From the NCBI GenBank assembly GCA_902809985.1, contig CADDXC010000001.1, forward strand, positions 806,001 to 870,000: a stretch of 64,000 bases of DNA. Reading direction: 5' to 3'. This stretch comes from Clostridiaceae bacterium BL-3. GTDB taxonomy: Bacteria; Bacillota; Clostridia; Clostridiales; Clostridiaceae. The translations under genes were made by a program, and so were the position numbers. Shown here in pieces: positions 53,483 through 61,492 of the stretch. The notes below the pieces were generated by a model. The model saw nothing but the letters and a program-made list of their open reading frames with translations. It searched no databases and was not told the origin of the DNA. How positions within the stretch are numbered: the stretch's first letter is position 1; every line of letters begins with the position of its first letter.

Positions 53483-53962
53483 ATGAACATTACAATAATT
53501 TCTGTGGGAAAATTAAAGGAAAAATATTTGAAGGATGCGGTTTTTGAGTATTCCAAAAGGCTTTCCAGGTACTGCAAGCTGAATATCATTGAAGTCATGG
53601 ATGAGAAAATTCCGGATGGAGCTTCAGAAAAAGAGGAGGACATGATAAGGGAAAAGGAAGGCAAAAAGATATTGAAATATTTAAAGGAAGGCAGTTATGT
53701 AATAGCTCTTGACTTAAAGGGAAGTATGATGTCCTCGGTGGAGTTTGCCTATAAAGTTCAGCAGCTTGCCCTGGAGGGAAACAGCAGCATAATTTTTATA
53801 ATTGGAGGTTCTCTGGGTATTTCTGAGGAAATTTTACAGAAATCAAATTGTAAATTGTGTTTTTCTCAAATGACTTTTCCACATCAGCTTTTCAGGGTAA
53901 TGCTTCTGGAGCAGATTTACAGAGCTTTTAAGATACTGAAGGGAGAACCTTACCACAAATGA
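53483..53962 (+). CDS. rlmH: 23S rRNA (pseudouridine1915-N3)-methyltransferase RlmH
   Basis: A 159-residue SPOUT methyltransferase with the standard RlmH start MNITIISVGKLKEKYLKDAV. It has YVIALDLKGSMMSS, SIIFIIGGSLGISEEIL (knot/SAM site) and the C-terminal SQMTFPHQLFRVMLLEQIYRAFKILKGEPYHK. Normal length for the family. Start: ATG 53483 after GGAGG. Near the end of many clostridial genomes' rlmH loci the neighbours vary, and here a toxin candidate follows. Confidence 0.97.
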   Translation: MNITIISVGKLKEKYLKDAVFEYSKRLSRYCKLNIIEVMDEKIPDGASEKEEDMIREKEGKKILKYLKEGSYVIALDLKGSMMSSVEFAYKVQQLALEGNSSIIFIIGGSLGISEEILQKSNCKLCFSQMTFPHQLFRVMLLEQIYRAFKILKGEPYHK

Positions 53963-53980
53963 CAGAGGTTTTTTGTGGTA
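53951..53980 (+). terminator. Hairpin overlapping the rlmH stop codon
   Basis: TACCACAAA (53951-53959) pairs with TTTGTGGTA (53972-53980). No T run follows, so it may be a weak terminator or a 3'-end stabiliser. Confidence 0.5.
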
Positions 53981-54068
53981 AAGGGTTGATGTGAGAGGGT
54001 TAAAGAGATATGTTTAAAATAATATGAATGAAAATTTTTATAAAAATATGATTTTAAATCATAAAATG

Positions 54069-54217
54069 TGTTATAATATAAATACAAAGAGAGAAAATAA
54101 AAACAGGATGCTGGCAACATCCTGTAGTGTACAATCTAGTTGCTTAGGCAACTGGTATCACTAAATTTTTTAATAAAAATAGTAGTATCCACTTGCGCAG
54201 GGGCTACTATTTTTTTG
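54069..54217 (+). ncRNA. Candidate antisense RNA (antitoxin) of a type I toxin-antitoxin pair
   Basis: An extended -10 promoter (TG-T-TATAAT, 54069-54077) would start an RNA of about 130 nt near 54084. It contains hairpins ACAGGATG/CATCCTGT and AGTTGC/GCAACT and ends at the terminator AATAGTAG/CTACTATT (54178-54217). No open frame is evident. It is complementary to the 3' part of the minus-strand toxin transcript, as RatA is to txpA and SR4 to bsrG. Confidence 0.6.
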
Positions 54218-54308
54218 AGATTTTTTCTATAAGTAAAACTATTAATGTTAATAGTGATATTAAGAACAAACCACTTTGAAATAGTAACATTAAAATGCTG
54301 TTACTCAT
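54207..54308 (-). CDS. Small hydrophobic toxin, putative holin-like (type I)
   Basis: A 33-residue peptide read on the minus strand: start MSNSILMLLFQSGLFLISLL, one continuous membrane helix, then charged tail EKISKK. Size and layout match putative holin-like toxins of Firmicutes. A perfect GGGAGGTGATA site precedes ATG 54308. A TG-T-TATAAT promoter lies at 54381-54389 on the minus strand. The 5' leader contains GTATCAC, complementary to the ribosome binding region, and CTGGTATCACT, complementary to the 3' untranslated AGTGATACCAG (54155-54165), so the mRNA could fold into a silent form. Confidence 0.7.
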   Translation of the reverse strand: MSNSILMLLFQSGLFLISLLTLIVLLIEKISKK

Positions 54309-54447
54309 TGTATCACCTCCCTTCAACAGGGATGAGTGATACCAGTAGCCCACATGCAACCTATTTAATTGTACTAATAAATTATAACATGACTGTTGAG
54401 ATAATTCTATATCTGGTATTATTTTCCTATTTAGATATATCTTATAA

Positions 54448-54490
54448 AAAGTATTTGTTGATGTATAGTCAATAAATACTTTATTTTTTA
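54448..54490. terminator. Hairpin with T run, also present at 61318-61370
   Basis: AAAGTATTTGTTGA pairs with TCAATAAATACTTT, with T-rich DNA on both sides. A related hairpin plus the same TTTGGAGGATGG tract occurs near 61318-61380. Confidence 0.65.
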
Positions 54491-54508
54491 TATTTGGAGG
54501 ATGGGAAC

Positions 54509-54738
54509 GTGAGAATTATCAAAACATTAAAAATATTAAACTGCTGAAGAGGAAATCGCAAATAGATAGAGAAGTACTCTAGGAAATTGAGGAATACTTC
54601 AACAACATATGCAAGCTAGAAGGAAAGACAATAGATGAGTTTTCACTGAAAGACTGTGGAATAATTGTATACATTCAAAATGGAGACAATATCTGGGATT
54701 TGAAGGAAGTAGGATTGAATCGGAAGATAATGATATAA
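54509..54738 (+). pseudogene. Decayed remnant, possibly of a LysM-type protein
   Basis: TTGGAGG and GTG 54509 begin a frame of only 12 codons. A second frame ending at TAA 54738 reads EIEEYFNNICKLEGKTIDEF and GIIVYIQNGDNIWDLKE, with an in-frame TAG before it. The GDNIWDL part resembles the GDTLWDIA motif of LysM domains in clostridial DUF3794/LysM proteins. Assignment is tentative. Confidence 0.4.
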
Positions 54739-54818
54739 TCTATCTATAAATTAATTTACAGTAGTAAATTATTGTGGAGCAAAGATTATAATAATTCTTT
54801 AGGAGAGTGTATAGGCTA

Positions 54819-55301
54819 ATGGATGAAACAAATTATACTGAGATAATTAAAGACCAAACAAAACGCGCTTTATGGAGTATAAACAATGTTATGGATTGTG
54901 TATCTGATGAATATTGGAATAAAAATTATTGTGATATGCCTTTATGGAAACATATTTACCATACATTACATTCCTTGGATATGTGGTATATAAATCCAAG
55001 AAAATATTCGGAACCGTCATTTCATATTAAGGACTTAAATAATTTGGATGTTAAAACAGATAAAGTATTATCAAGAAATGAATTAAACCACTATTTTCAA
55101 TTAATTGAAGAGAAAATAAATCAGTATCTTAATAGTATAACAGATGATATACTTCTTACAAAGCCTGAAAACTGTGAATGGACAAGGTTTGCATTAATTC
55201 TTGCACAACATAGACATTTACATAGCCATATGGGAATGATTATGGGATTTATTATTGCTGAGACAGGATTATGGCCCAGAGTTTTAGGATTAGAAGATTA
55301 G
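54819..55301 (+). CDS. DinB-superfamily protein
   Basis: A 160-residue four-helix-bundle protein. Metal-type histidines are visible in PLWKHIYHTLHSLDMWY (about residue 45) and AQHRHLHSHMGMIMGF (about residue 135), the usual positions of the DinB/YfiT metal triad. Enzymatic members are thiol transferases or hydrolases, but the function is not known here. Start: ATG 54819 after AGGAGAG; GTG 54807 has no spacing. Confidence 0.82.
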   Translation: MDETNYTEIIKDQTKRALWSINNVMDCVSDEYWNKNYCDMPLWKHIYHTLHSLDMWYINPRKYSEPSFHIKDLNNLDVKTDKVLSRNELNHYFQLIEEKINQYLNSITDDILLTKPENCEWTRFALILAQHRHLHSHMGMIMGFIIAETGLWPRVLGLED

Positions 55302-55445
55302 ATCCCAACTGGTGAGTATAATTTATATTTTTAATAATTATGATATATACTGGCGAATCAGTATGGAATTTTCTCAAAATGCGAACAAAGATTATTTAAA
55401 AGTAATATACAGATAAATATAATAATTTGTAGAGAAGGTGAAGTT

Positions 55446-55521
55446 GTGAAGATATTTTTACGAATGCATCCAAGAAATCGCTTATCCTCTGTGCAACTAT
55501 AAAATTATTACTGTACAGAGG
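55446..55521 (+). promoter_or_regulatory. Possible leader peptide and ribosome-site-masking hairpin
   Basis: GTG 55446, after GAGAAGGTGAA, opens an 18-codon frame (VKIFLRMHPRNRLSSVQL). Its 3' end contains CCTCTGT (55486-55492), which pairs with ACAGAGG (55515-55521), part of the ribosome binding site of the next gene. Ribosomes in the short frame could open the hairpin, as in translation attenuation. No further feature is seen in 55302-55445. Confidence 0.35.
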
Positions 55522-55533
55522 AGTGTATATTAA

Positions 55534-56349
55534 ATGAATAGATTAAATAGACCAGTTTTTACAAAAGAAACAATCAGAGAAATGGAAGATATGTCATTTT
55601 TCATATATGCTAAGATTTTTGATGATTTGCTAATTGTTGCACAAAAGCAGACAAACTGTTTTGTATTGAAAACAAGTGATGGGCTGATAGTAATAGATGC
55701 TATTTGGCCGGCAAAAGAAGCTTTTGAGGCAATAATAGATTCCATTGAAGATGTTGGCTGGAATCCCGCTGCAATAAAAAAACTGGTTTTGACACATGGA
55801 TATGTTGATCATACTGGATGCGGGAAATGGTTTGTTGAAAGATATCATGCTGATACCTATCTTTCTAAAATAGATGATATTTTTTGGAATGAATATCCCA
55901 CAAAACCTGATAGACCGGAAACGTGGAAAGATTACAAAATTAATGTTTATATCCAGGATGGTGATACCATAACATTAGGTGATAAGACGATATATGTTTA
56001 TGGTAATCCTGGCCATACTCCGGGAGGATTAAGCTACATGTTCCCTGTAAAAGAAAAAGGAGAAACTCACATGGCAGCATTATGGGGAGGAACGACACCA
56101 CCATGGACAAAGAATGAAGTGAAACAATATCTCAAGTCATTGGATTACTTTATAAGTGAAGCAATTTGTAGAAAAGTAGATGTGGCTTTAAGTAATCATA
56201 CAGCTATAGATAATGGATTGGAACGTATTATGTATTCAAAAAAAAGATTGGACTACATGCCCAATATTTATATCATCGGGCAGGATGGATTCCAAAATTA
56301 TTGTCAGGTATTTCGTACATTGAGTTATGAGATGCTGCAAAAATTATAA
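55534..56349 (+). CDS. MBL-fold metallohydrolase
   Basis: A 271-residue metallo-beta-lactamase-fold protein. Strands lead to VLTHGYVDHTGCG, where the usual HxHxDH is H-G-Y-V-D-H: the second His is Tyr. GNPGHTPGGLSYMF provides the next ligand and SNHTAID the last His. The overall layout resembles subclass B3-like hydrolases, but there is no signal peptide, so it is cytoplasmic. The altered first metal site may change metal content. Substrate unknown. Confidence 0.85.
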   Translation: MNRLNRPVFTKETIREMEDMSFFIYAKIFDDLLIVAQKQTNCFVLKTSDGLIVIDAIWPAKEAFEAIIDSIEDVGWNPAAIKKLVLTHGYVDHTGCGKWFVERYHADTYLSKIDDIFWNEYPTKPDRPETWKDYKINVYIQDGDTITLGDKTIYVYGNPGHTPGGLSYMFPVKEKGETHMAALWGGTTPPWTKNEVKQYLKSLDYFISEAICRKVDVALSNHTAIDNGLERIMYSKKRLDYMPNIYIIGQDGFQNYCQVFRTLSYEMLQKL

Positions 56350-56452
56350 ATATAGCATGAAGCCGACAAATTCATGTTTTTGTATAAATTATAATATAAA
56401 AATTTTGCGTTAAAAATCAAGCATAGATTTATTTAAGTACTAAGAAGATAAG

Positions 56453-56500
56453 CGCTATTGTCACTGTGAAAAATATGATATGGTGATGATAGTGTTTTTT
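56453..56500 (+). terminator. Terminator after the MBL gene
   Basis: A 12-bp stem (56453-56464 / 56483-56494, three G-U pairs) and six T. Confidence 0.75.
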
Positions 56501-56515
56501 CAAGTCTAAATATCT

Positions 56516-56590
56516 TTAGTATATCTAAGCATTTTTTTAGCCTTGAGAAAGTGAAGAAGTTCTTTTTTACTTTCTATGTTCCAAATACTG
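56516..56590 (-). pseudogene. Gene-end remnant shared with 59745-59800
   Basis: The minus strand encodes IWNIESKKELLHFLKAKK and then a stop. A related stretch near 59745-59800 encodes DWNIEDKKELLYFLK. About 45 bp are similar. Both look like leftovers of the same gene family, which I do not recognise. Confidence 0.4.
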
Positions 56591-56610
56591 TTATTTTTGT
56601 TAATAAGCTT

Positions 56611-56683
56611 ATTTATTAAGTAAGGTTAACTTGATATCAGTGTTAAAGAATGTTATATTTATTATGTAAGGTAAACATTACAG
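56611..56683 (+). repeat. Imperfect direct repeats before the XRE gene
   Basis: TTATTAAGTAAGGTTAACTT (from 56613) and TTATTATGTAAGGTAAACAT (from 56659) are about 46 bp apart. The shared TAAGGTWAAC core could be the operator through which the XRE protein controls itself and def. Confidence 0.5.
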
Positions 56684-56695
56684 AGGTGATAATTT

Positions 56696-56953
56696 ATGAA
56701 AAATCGATTAAAGAAATTTAGAGAAGCCTTTGGATTAACTCAAGAGCAATTAGGAGAACTTATAGGGGTATCAAGACAGGCTATTAATTCTATAGAAACA
56801 GAAAAATATGAACCTTCCATATGGTTAGCATATGATATTTCTAAAGTTTTTCATGAATCCATAGAGGATATTTTTCTTTTTGAAGAAAGTGAAAGAAAAT
56901 CGAGAGCACAACAAAGCAGGGGGTGTTGTTTAAATGGCACTAAGACAAATTAG
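56696..56953 (+). CDS. XRE-family transcriptional regulator
   Basis: An 85-residue Cro/C1-type protein. The helix-turn-helix is [28 protein letters not shown]; the C-terminal part [21 protein letters not shown] is typical of short YgzD-like regulators. AGAGGTGA precedes ATG 56696. The last 20 bp overlap the start of the deformylase gene, extending the protein beyond the usual 65-70 residues. Confidence 0.9.
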   Translation: MKNRLKKFREAFGLTQEQLGELIGVSRQAINSIETEKYEPSIWLAYDISKVFHESIEDIFLFEESERKSRAQQSRGCCLNGTKTN

Positions 56954-57386
56954 GCTTTCTGATGATCAAATACTAAGGAAAAAAAGCAGAAAAGTTGAAA
57001 TAGTAGATGATAAAATAAGACAAATTTTAAAAGATATGGCTGATACTATGTATAATTCAAAAAATGGTGCAGGATTAGCAGCTCCACAAGTTGGAATATT
57101 GAAGAGATTAGTTGTAATAGATATGGGGCAGGGACTCATAAAATTAATTAATCCAGAGATAATCATGCAGGAAGGAGAACAAGAAGTTATAGAGGGATGT
57201 TTAAGTATTCCTAATGTAGTAGGAAAATTAAATAGACCTGCAAAAGTAACAGTACAAGCATTAAACGAAAATGGGGATAAAATTATATTAAAAGGTACAG
57301 GAGATTTGGCAAAATGTTTCTGCCATGAAATAAATCATTTAGAAGGTATCCTTTTTACAGATTTAGTTACCGAATATATAAGATGA
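56934..57386 (+). CDS. def: Peptide deformylase
   Basis: A 150-residue metalloenzyme that removes the formyl group from nascent proteins. Its three motifs are intact: [17 protein letters not shown] and CHEINHLEG (HExxH). It lies in an operon with an XRE regulator, away from the usual fmt/priA neighbourhood, so it is probably a second, regulated deformylase, perhaps conferring tolerance to deformylase inhibitors (inference). Confidence 0.94.
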   Translation: MALRQIRLSDDQILRKKSRKVEIVDDKIRQILKDMADTMYNSKNGAGLAAPQVGILKRLVVIDMGQGLIKLINPEIIMQEGEQEVIEGCLSIPNVVGKLNRPAKVTVQALNENGDKIILKGTGDLAKCFCHEINHLEGILFTDLVTEYIR

Positions 57387-57503
57387 TTTCATTTATACAG
57401 ACAAATATAAATCTAAGGTCCAGTATTATAAATTAGTAATTTACCGAGCCGTCAAACCAAAGGTTATTTATATAATCCAACGGAACAATAAACTAGAAGT
57501 TGC

Positions 57504-57536
57504 AGATTAGTTTGAAATATAGCTAATCTATTTTTC
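57504..57536 (+). terminator. Terminator after def
   Basis: AGATTAG/CTAATCT (57504-57510 / 57523-57529) and ATTTTT. Confidence 0.7.
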
Positions 57537-57608
57537 TTGATTTATTTAAAAATAGTTGTTGAAAAAATTTTTTAATTAACCTATCCTTTAGGTAAAGGAA
57601 GAGATCAT

Positions 57609-58589
57609 ATGAATCAAGAAAAAATGATAGAGTTAGAAAAGACAATAAACAGTAACTATAACAATATTGCGGGTATGATTGTACTAAAAAATGGTAAAAC
57701 ATTATATGAAAACTACTTTAATGAATATACTGCTACTAACACCATCCATGTAGCATCGGTAACAAAAAGTATTTTTTCTGCATTGATTGGTATCGCCATA
57801 GATAATGGGTATATCAAAAGTATAGACCAGAAAGTATTGGATTTTTTCCCAGATTACACTATTAAAAGAGGTGAAAAAACGATACAGAGCGTTACGATTA
57901 AGAATATGCTGACTATGACAGCTCCGTATAAATGTAAGTCAGAACCATACGAAAAGTTTTTCGCAAGCGATAACTGGATAAAAGCTGCACTTGACTTATT
58001 AGGAGGTAAGGGGCAGATAGGAGAATTTAGGTATTCTCCTATCGTAGGAACACATATTTTGTCGGGCATTCTTGTAAAAGCAACAGAACAATCAGTGCTT
58101 GAGTTTGCAACAGAAAATTTATTTTCGCCATTGGGAATTAATTTTGGACACAATGTGGTGTTACATAATAAAGAAGAACATTTTGCCTTTCTCAAAGATA
58201 AAAATGTTAGCGGTTGGGTTGTTGACCCGCAAGGGGTAAATCCAGCAAGTTGGGGTCTTACCTTGACCCCTATGGATATGGCAAAAATAGGTCAATTGTA
58301 CTTAGATGGCGGAATATGGAAGGATAAACAAATTGTATCGGCTCAATGGATAGATGAGAGTACAAAGGAAAATAGCCGATGGGGCAAGCTGTCGTATGGC
58401 TATCTGTGGTGGATTATTGATGATAAAGAACATATCTATGCAGCTTTGGGAGATGGAGGAAATGTGATTTATGTCAATACAAAGAAAAAAATGGTAGTTT
58501 CTATTGCTTCCCTTTTTATGCCAGATGCTAAGGATAGAATAGAACTTATTAAAGAGTATATTGAACCAATGTTTGAGAATTGTGTATAG
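57609..58589 (+). CDS. Serine hydrolase of the beta-lactamase/class C family
   Basis: A 326-residue penicillin-binding-protein-like hydrolase. The S-x-x-K motif is SVTKSIFSALIGIAI (about residue 58), with a Y-x-x region at EFRYSPIVGTHILSG. YLWWIIDD and ALGDGGNVIYV match the C-terminal HxG-type region, here GDGG. No signal peptide or lipobox is seen, so it appears cytoplasmic, suggesting an esterase or peptidase rather than a secreted lactamase. AAAGGAAGAG precedes ATG 57609. Confidence 0.88.
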   Translation: MNQEKMIELEKTINSNYNNIAGMIVLKNGKTLYENYFNEYTATNTIHVASVTKSIFSALIGIAIDNGYIKSIDQKVLDFFPDYTIKRGEKTIQSVTIKNMLTMTAPYKCKSEPYEKFFASDNWIKAALDLLGGKGQIGEFRYSPIVGTHILSGILVKATEQSVLEFATENLFSPLGINFGHNVVLHNKEEHFAFLKDKNVSGWVVDPQGVNPASWGLTLTPMDMAKIGQLYLDGGIWKDKQIVSAQWIDESTKENSRWGKLSYGYLWWIIDDKEHIYAALGDGGNVIYVNTKKKMVVSIASLFMPDAKDRIELIKEYIEPMFENCV

Positions 58590-58692
58590 TGAATCTCAAT
58601 TTATCGGGGAGACTATGAGCATAATAGAAACACTACAAATTCCAATTTAAGTTTGAATAACATAAATCAGTAATTTGAAAGGAAGTTTTATT

Positions 58693-58953
58693 ATGGGAGA
58701 ATTATCAAAATTGCCTAATATCGGAAAAGAAGTTGAAAGGCAGTTGAATGAAGTAGGCATATTTACTTATGATGAATTAAAAGATATTGGTGCAGAACAG
58801 GCGTGGCTGAAAATACAAGAAATTGATGTTTCTGCATGTATTCATAGATTGTTGGCATTAGAGGGTGCAATTCACGGTGTTAAGAAAACAGCTTTACCAC
58901 AGGAACGTAAAGCAGAACTAAAAGATTTTTATAATTGGCATAAACATAAATAG
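58693..58953 (+). CDS. TfoX C-terminal domain protein
   Basis: An 86-residue protein: LSKLPNIGKEVERQLNEVGIFTYDELKDIGAEQAWLKI is the helix-hairpin-helix-like TfoX_C domain, followed by CIHRLLALEGAIHGVKK. It is found as a stand-alone domain in many Firmicutes; function unknown. Start: ATG 58693 after GAAAGGAAG. Confidence 0.9.
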   Translation: MGELSKLPNIGKEVERQLNEVGIFTYDELKDIGAEQAWLKIQEIDVSACIHRLLALEGAIHGVKKTALPQERKAELKDFYNWHKHK

Positions 58954-58978
58954 TAAATTTGTGGAGGAAAAATATAGT

Positions 58979-59741
58979 ATGAATATATATGAATTTGGAG
59001 TGGAATATGATAAGATACTAATTCTTTTTCATGGCGCATGTATGAGTTGGAAATGGTATGAACCTTCTATAAAAATATTAAAAAATTATTTTCATGTTAT
59101 AATTCCTGCACTTCCAGGTCATGACCTAACAAATAACAGTTATTTTACTAGTATTGAGGATGTATGCAGAAAAATGGAGGAATGGTTGTTGCAAAAAGGG
59201 TATCAAGCCATTGATATTTTATATGGACTTTCTGCAGGAGGAGGTCTTGCAATTCGTATGCTGTCCGACAGCAAACTTACTATTAGAAATATAGTGATTG
59301 ATGGTGGAATTACACCATATCAGCTTCCATATTTAATTACTCGAATGCTTGCTGTAAGGGATTTTTTGATAATAGAAATAGCAAAGCGTAGCAAGAAAAG
59401 CTATTACTTTAGCTTATTCTGAAGAAAAATACGGCAAAGAGGCAATAGATTAAATATATGAATTTATTCAGCATATAAGTGCAAAAACAATATGGAATGT
59501 TTTTGACTCTTGTAATAATTATTCTATGCCGAATACAATACCTTTACCTGTCAAATGTAAAATAATGTATTGGTATGGAGAAAACGAAAAATTAAATCGT
59601 AAGTCAGATATTGCTTATGTAAAAAAGAATTTTCCAGATACAAAATTTCGGATGATATCACAAATGGATCATGGGGAATATTGCATGGTACAGTCAGAAA
59701 AATTTGCCATGGATTTGATAAAGATAAGCTATAAAGTATAA
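58979..59741 (+). pseudogene. Alpha/beta hydrolase, broken by frameshift and stop
   Basis: The first part (to about 59395) has ILILFHGACMSWKWYEP (oxyanion), VIIPALPGHD and the nucleophile elbow LYGLSAGGGLAIRML. Near 59395 the frame shifts (ITLAYSEEKYGKEAID continues in another frame), a TAA stands at about 59450, and the C-terminal part resumes with MYWYGENEKLNRKSD (acid) and DHGEYCM (His). Two lesions make this a pseudogene. Confidence 0.85.
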
Positions 59742-59840
59742 ATCCCAACTTGAGAAAGTAAAGCAGTTCTTTTTTATCTTCTATGTTCCAATCCTTATGA
59801 TGGTGGACGTGTATGAATATTAACATTAAATAATCAAATA

Positions 59841-60656
59841 TCATTCAATGAAATTAACTTCTAGTGGATTTCTAGTAACTAATCTCTGAAATTTATATTT
59901 TGGATATCCAACCATAACAACACCTGTTACTACTTTATCTTGGGGAATGTTAATCAAATTTAATAGAGGTGCATATTCTGCAAAAGCACACATTTCAAAT
60001 AGTCCGGCCCAGCAGCTTCCTAGTCCTAAAGAGGTTGCAAAAAGCTCCATATATGTAAACTGTGAAATTGTATTTTGTCTGCCATTTTTTAAATTTTTAG
60101 AAGCAGTTCCTAGAATCAAATTAGGTGCATCTCGTAGTATTACATCGTTTTTATTTTCCTTATAATCTTTAACATGAGCAGAAAAACTCCAGTATCTTGA
60201 TGACTTAGTTACTTGTTCTTCCATCCACTCCATTACAGCTTCTGTTAATTTTCTAAGCAATTCTTTATTTTTAATAATAATATATGAAATTCCCTGGCTA
60301 TTACTTGCCGTAGGGGCAAGTCTTGCAATATTAACTAATTTTATAAGCTTTTCTTTTTCTACAGGTATGTCTTTATAACAGCGAATTGATCTGCGTGATC
60401 TAAGAAATTTTTCAGCTGCTAATTCATTTATTACAGGAAATTTTTCTAGTTTAACTTGATCTTTTAAAGGAGTCTTCATATTATCAATTGCACTATTAGG
60501 GCACACTGCAGTACATTGTCCACAACCGATACAAACTTTTTCAACGACCTCTCTTGGCCCATTTTCATCCATATGTAAAAATTTTGTTGGACACACTTTT
60601 GTACAAATTCCACATTTAGTACATTTCTCTTTGTTTATCTTAATTAATTTCACCAT
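59841..60656 (-). CDS. Nitroreductase with N-terminal 2[4Fe-4S] ferredoxin domain
   Basis: A 271-residue fusion. Residues 1-55 are a ferredoxin: CTKCGICTKVCP and CIGCGQCTAVCP. The rest is a nitroreductase: RSRRSIRCYKDIPV, LAPTASNSQGISYII, ATSLGLGSCWAGLFE and VGYPKYKFQR. The ferredoxin part would feed electrons to FMN, typical of anaerobes. It is divergent from an HxlR regulator with a palindrome between them, the pattern of a substrate-inducible reductase. Confidence 0.93.
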   Translation of the reverse strand: MVKLIKINKEKCTKCGICTKVCPTKFLHMDENGPREVVEKVCIGCGQCTAVCPNSAIDNMKTPLKDQVKLEKFPVINELAAEKFLRSRRSIRCYKDIPVEKEKLIKLVNIARLAPTASNSQGISYIIIKNKELLRKLTEAVMEWMEEQVTKSSRYWSFSAHVKDYKENKNDVILRDAPNLILGTASKNLKNGRQNTISQFTYMELFATSLGLGSCWAGLFEMCAFAEYAPLLNLINIPQDKVVTGVVMVGYPKYKFQRLVTRNPLEVNFIE

Positions 60657-60740
60657 CTACGCCTCATTTTTGTTTAAAATTTGTATACGAAAGTTACTTA
60701 CATTATAATAATATACATCAATGTAGAACATAACAAGTAC

Positions 60741-60754
60741 GCACTTATAAGTGC
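60741..60754. promoter_or_regulatory. Palindrome between the nitroreductase and hxlR-type genes
   Basis: GCACTTATAAGTGC, a perfect 14-bp palindrome in the divergent promoter region; candidate site for the adjacent HxlR protein. Confidence 0.6.
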
Positions 60755-60794
60755 TATAGTAACCATTTGTATACTATTTAAGGAGGTGTTCCCA

Positions 60795-61136
60795 ATAATA
60801 AAATATAAAAATACAGAATACCAATGTTCCATGGAATTAACTTTAAATATAATAGGTGGAAAATGGAAGCCAATTATTCTTTGGTATTTGAGCAGCAATA
60901 CTCTAAGGTTTGGAGAATTAAAAAAGAAAATGCCTAAAATAACACAAAAAATGCTTACACAGCAGCTTAAATCACTTGAAGAAAATGGACTTATTAATAG
61001 AGTTGTATACAATGAAATACCACCTAGAGTAGAGTATTCTCTTACCTATACCGGGAAAACTCTTATTCCAATTTTAGAAAACCTATCTGAATGGGCACAT
61101 GAATATATAAATACAAATAAATCACAATGTCTTTAA
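60795..61136 (+). CDS. HxlR-family transcriptional regulator
   Basis: A winged-helix regulator of about 113 residues: YQCSMELTLNIIGGKWKPIILWYL, MPKITQKMLTQQLKSLEENGLI, VEYSLTYTGKTLIP. Cys at the YodB-like position (YQC). The start is unusual: a perfect AAGGAGGTG (60780-60788) is followed at normal distance by ATA ATA (60795, 60798), with no ATG, GTG or TTG nearby. The next ATG (about 60831) would cut off the conserved Cys. Upstream in-frame starts would place the ribosome site inside the gene. Confidence 0.82.
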   Translation: MIKYKNTEYQCSMELTLNIIGGKWKPIILWYLSSNTLRFGELKKKMPKITQKMLTQQLKSLEENGLINRVVYNEIPPRVEYSLTYTGKTLIPILENLSEWAHEYINTNKSQCL

Positions 61137-61163
61137 TAATACTTACTGTATATTTTAAGAAAA

Positions 61164-61400
61164 CAGAATAAAAATGACGATAACAGCAATGAGGATGATG
61201 ATTCTTCATCTAATGACAATTCATCGAATGATAATGTACTAATAGATTATAGCATGTCTAATAGGATAATTCTACAGCTGGAATTATCTGTTACTTCAAA
61301 TATATATTATAAAAAAGAAAAGTATTTGTTGATGATATTAAAATCAATAAATGCTTTTCTTTTTTATTTGGAGGATGGTAACATGAAAATTATCCATAGA
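61164..61400 (+). pseudogene. Non-coding stretch with gene remnants
   Basis: One frame reads NDDNSNEDDDSSSNDNSSND, a low-complexity tail of a lost gene, without a start. Downstream, the hairpin and TTTGGAGGATGG-AACATGAAAATTATC tract repeats 54448-54520 and opens only a seven-codon frame. The region 61137-61492 has no intact gene. Confidence 0.4.
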
Positions 61401-61492
61401 AAATAAATAAAACGGAAATGTGATTTCAAATGTCTAATAGATGACAAGGTATTACCGGTAATAATATTATATTCTGCTTGGAGGATTATTAT

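Noticed and set aside
60770-60775. TATACT as the -10 box of the HxlR gene
   Set aside because: It is only a few bases from the ribosome binding site, so transcription would start inside that site; the promoter must be further upstream.
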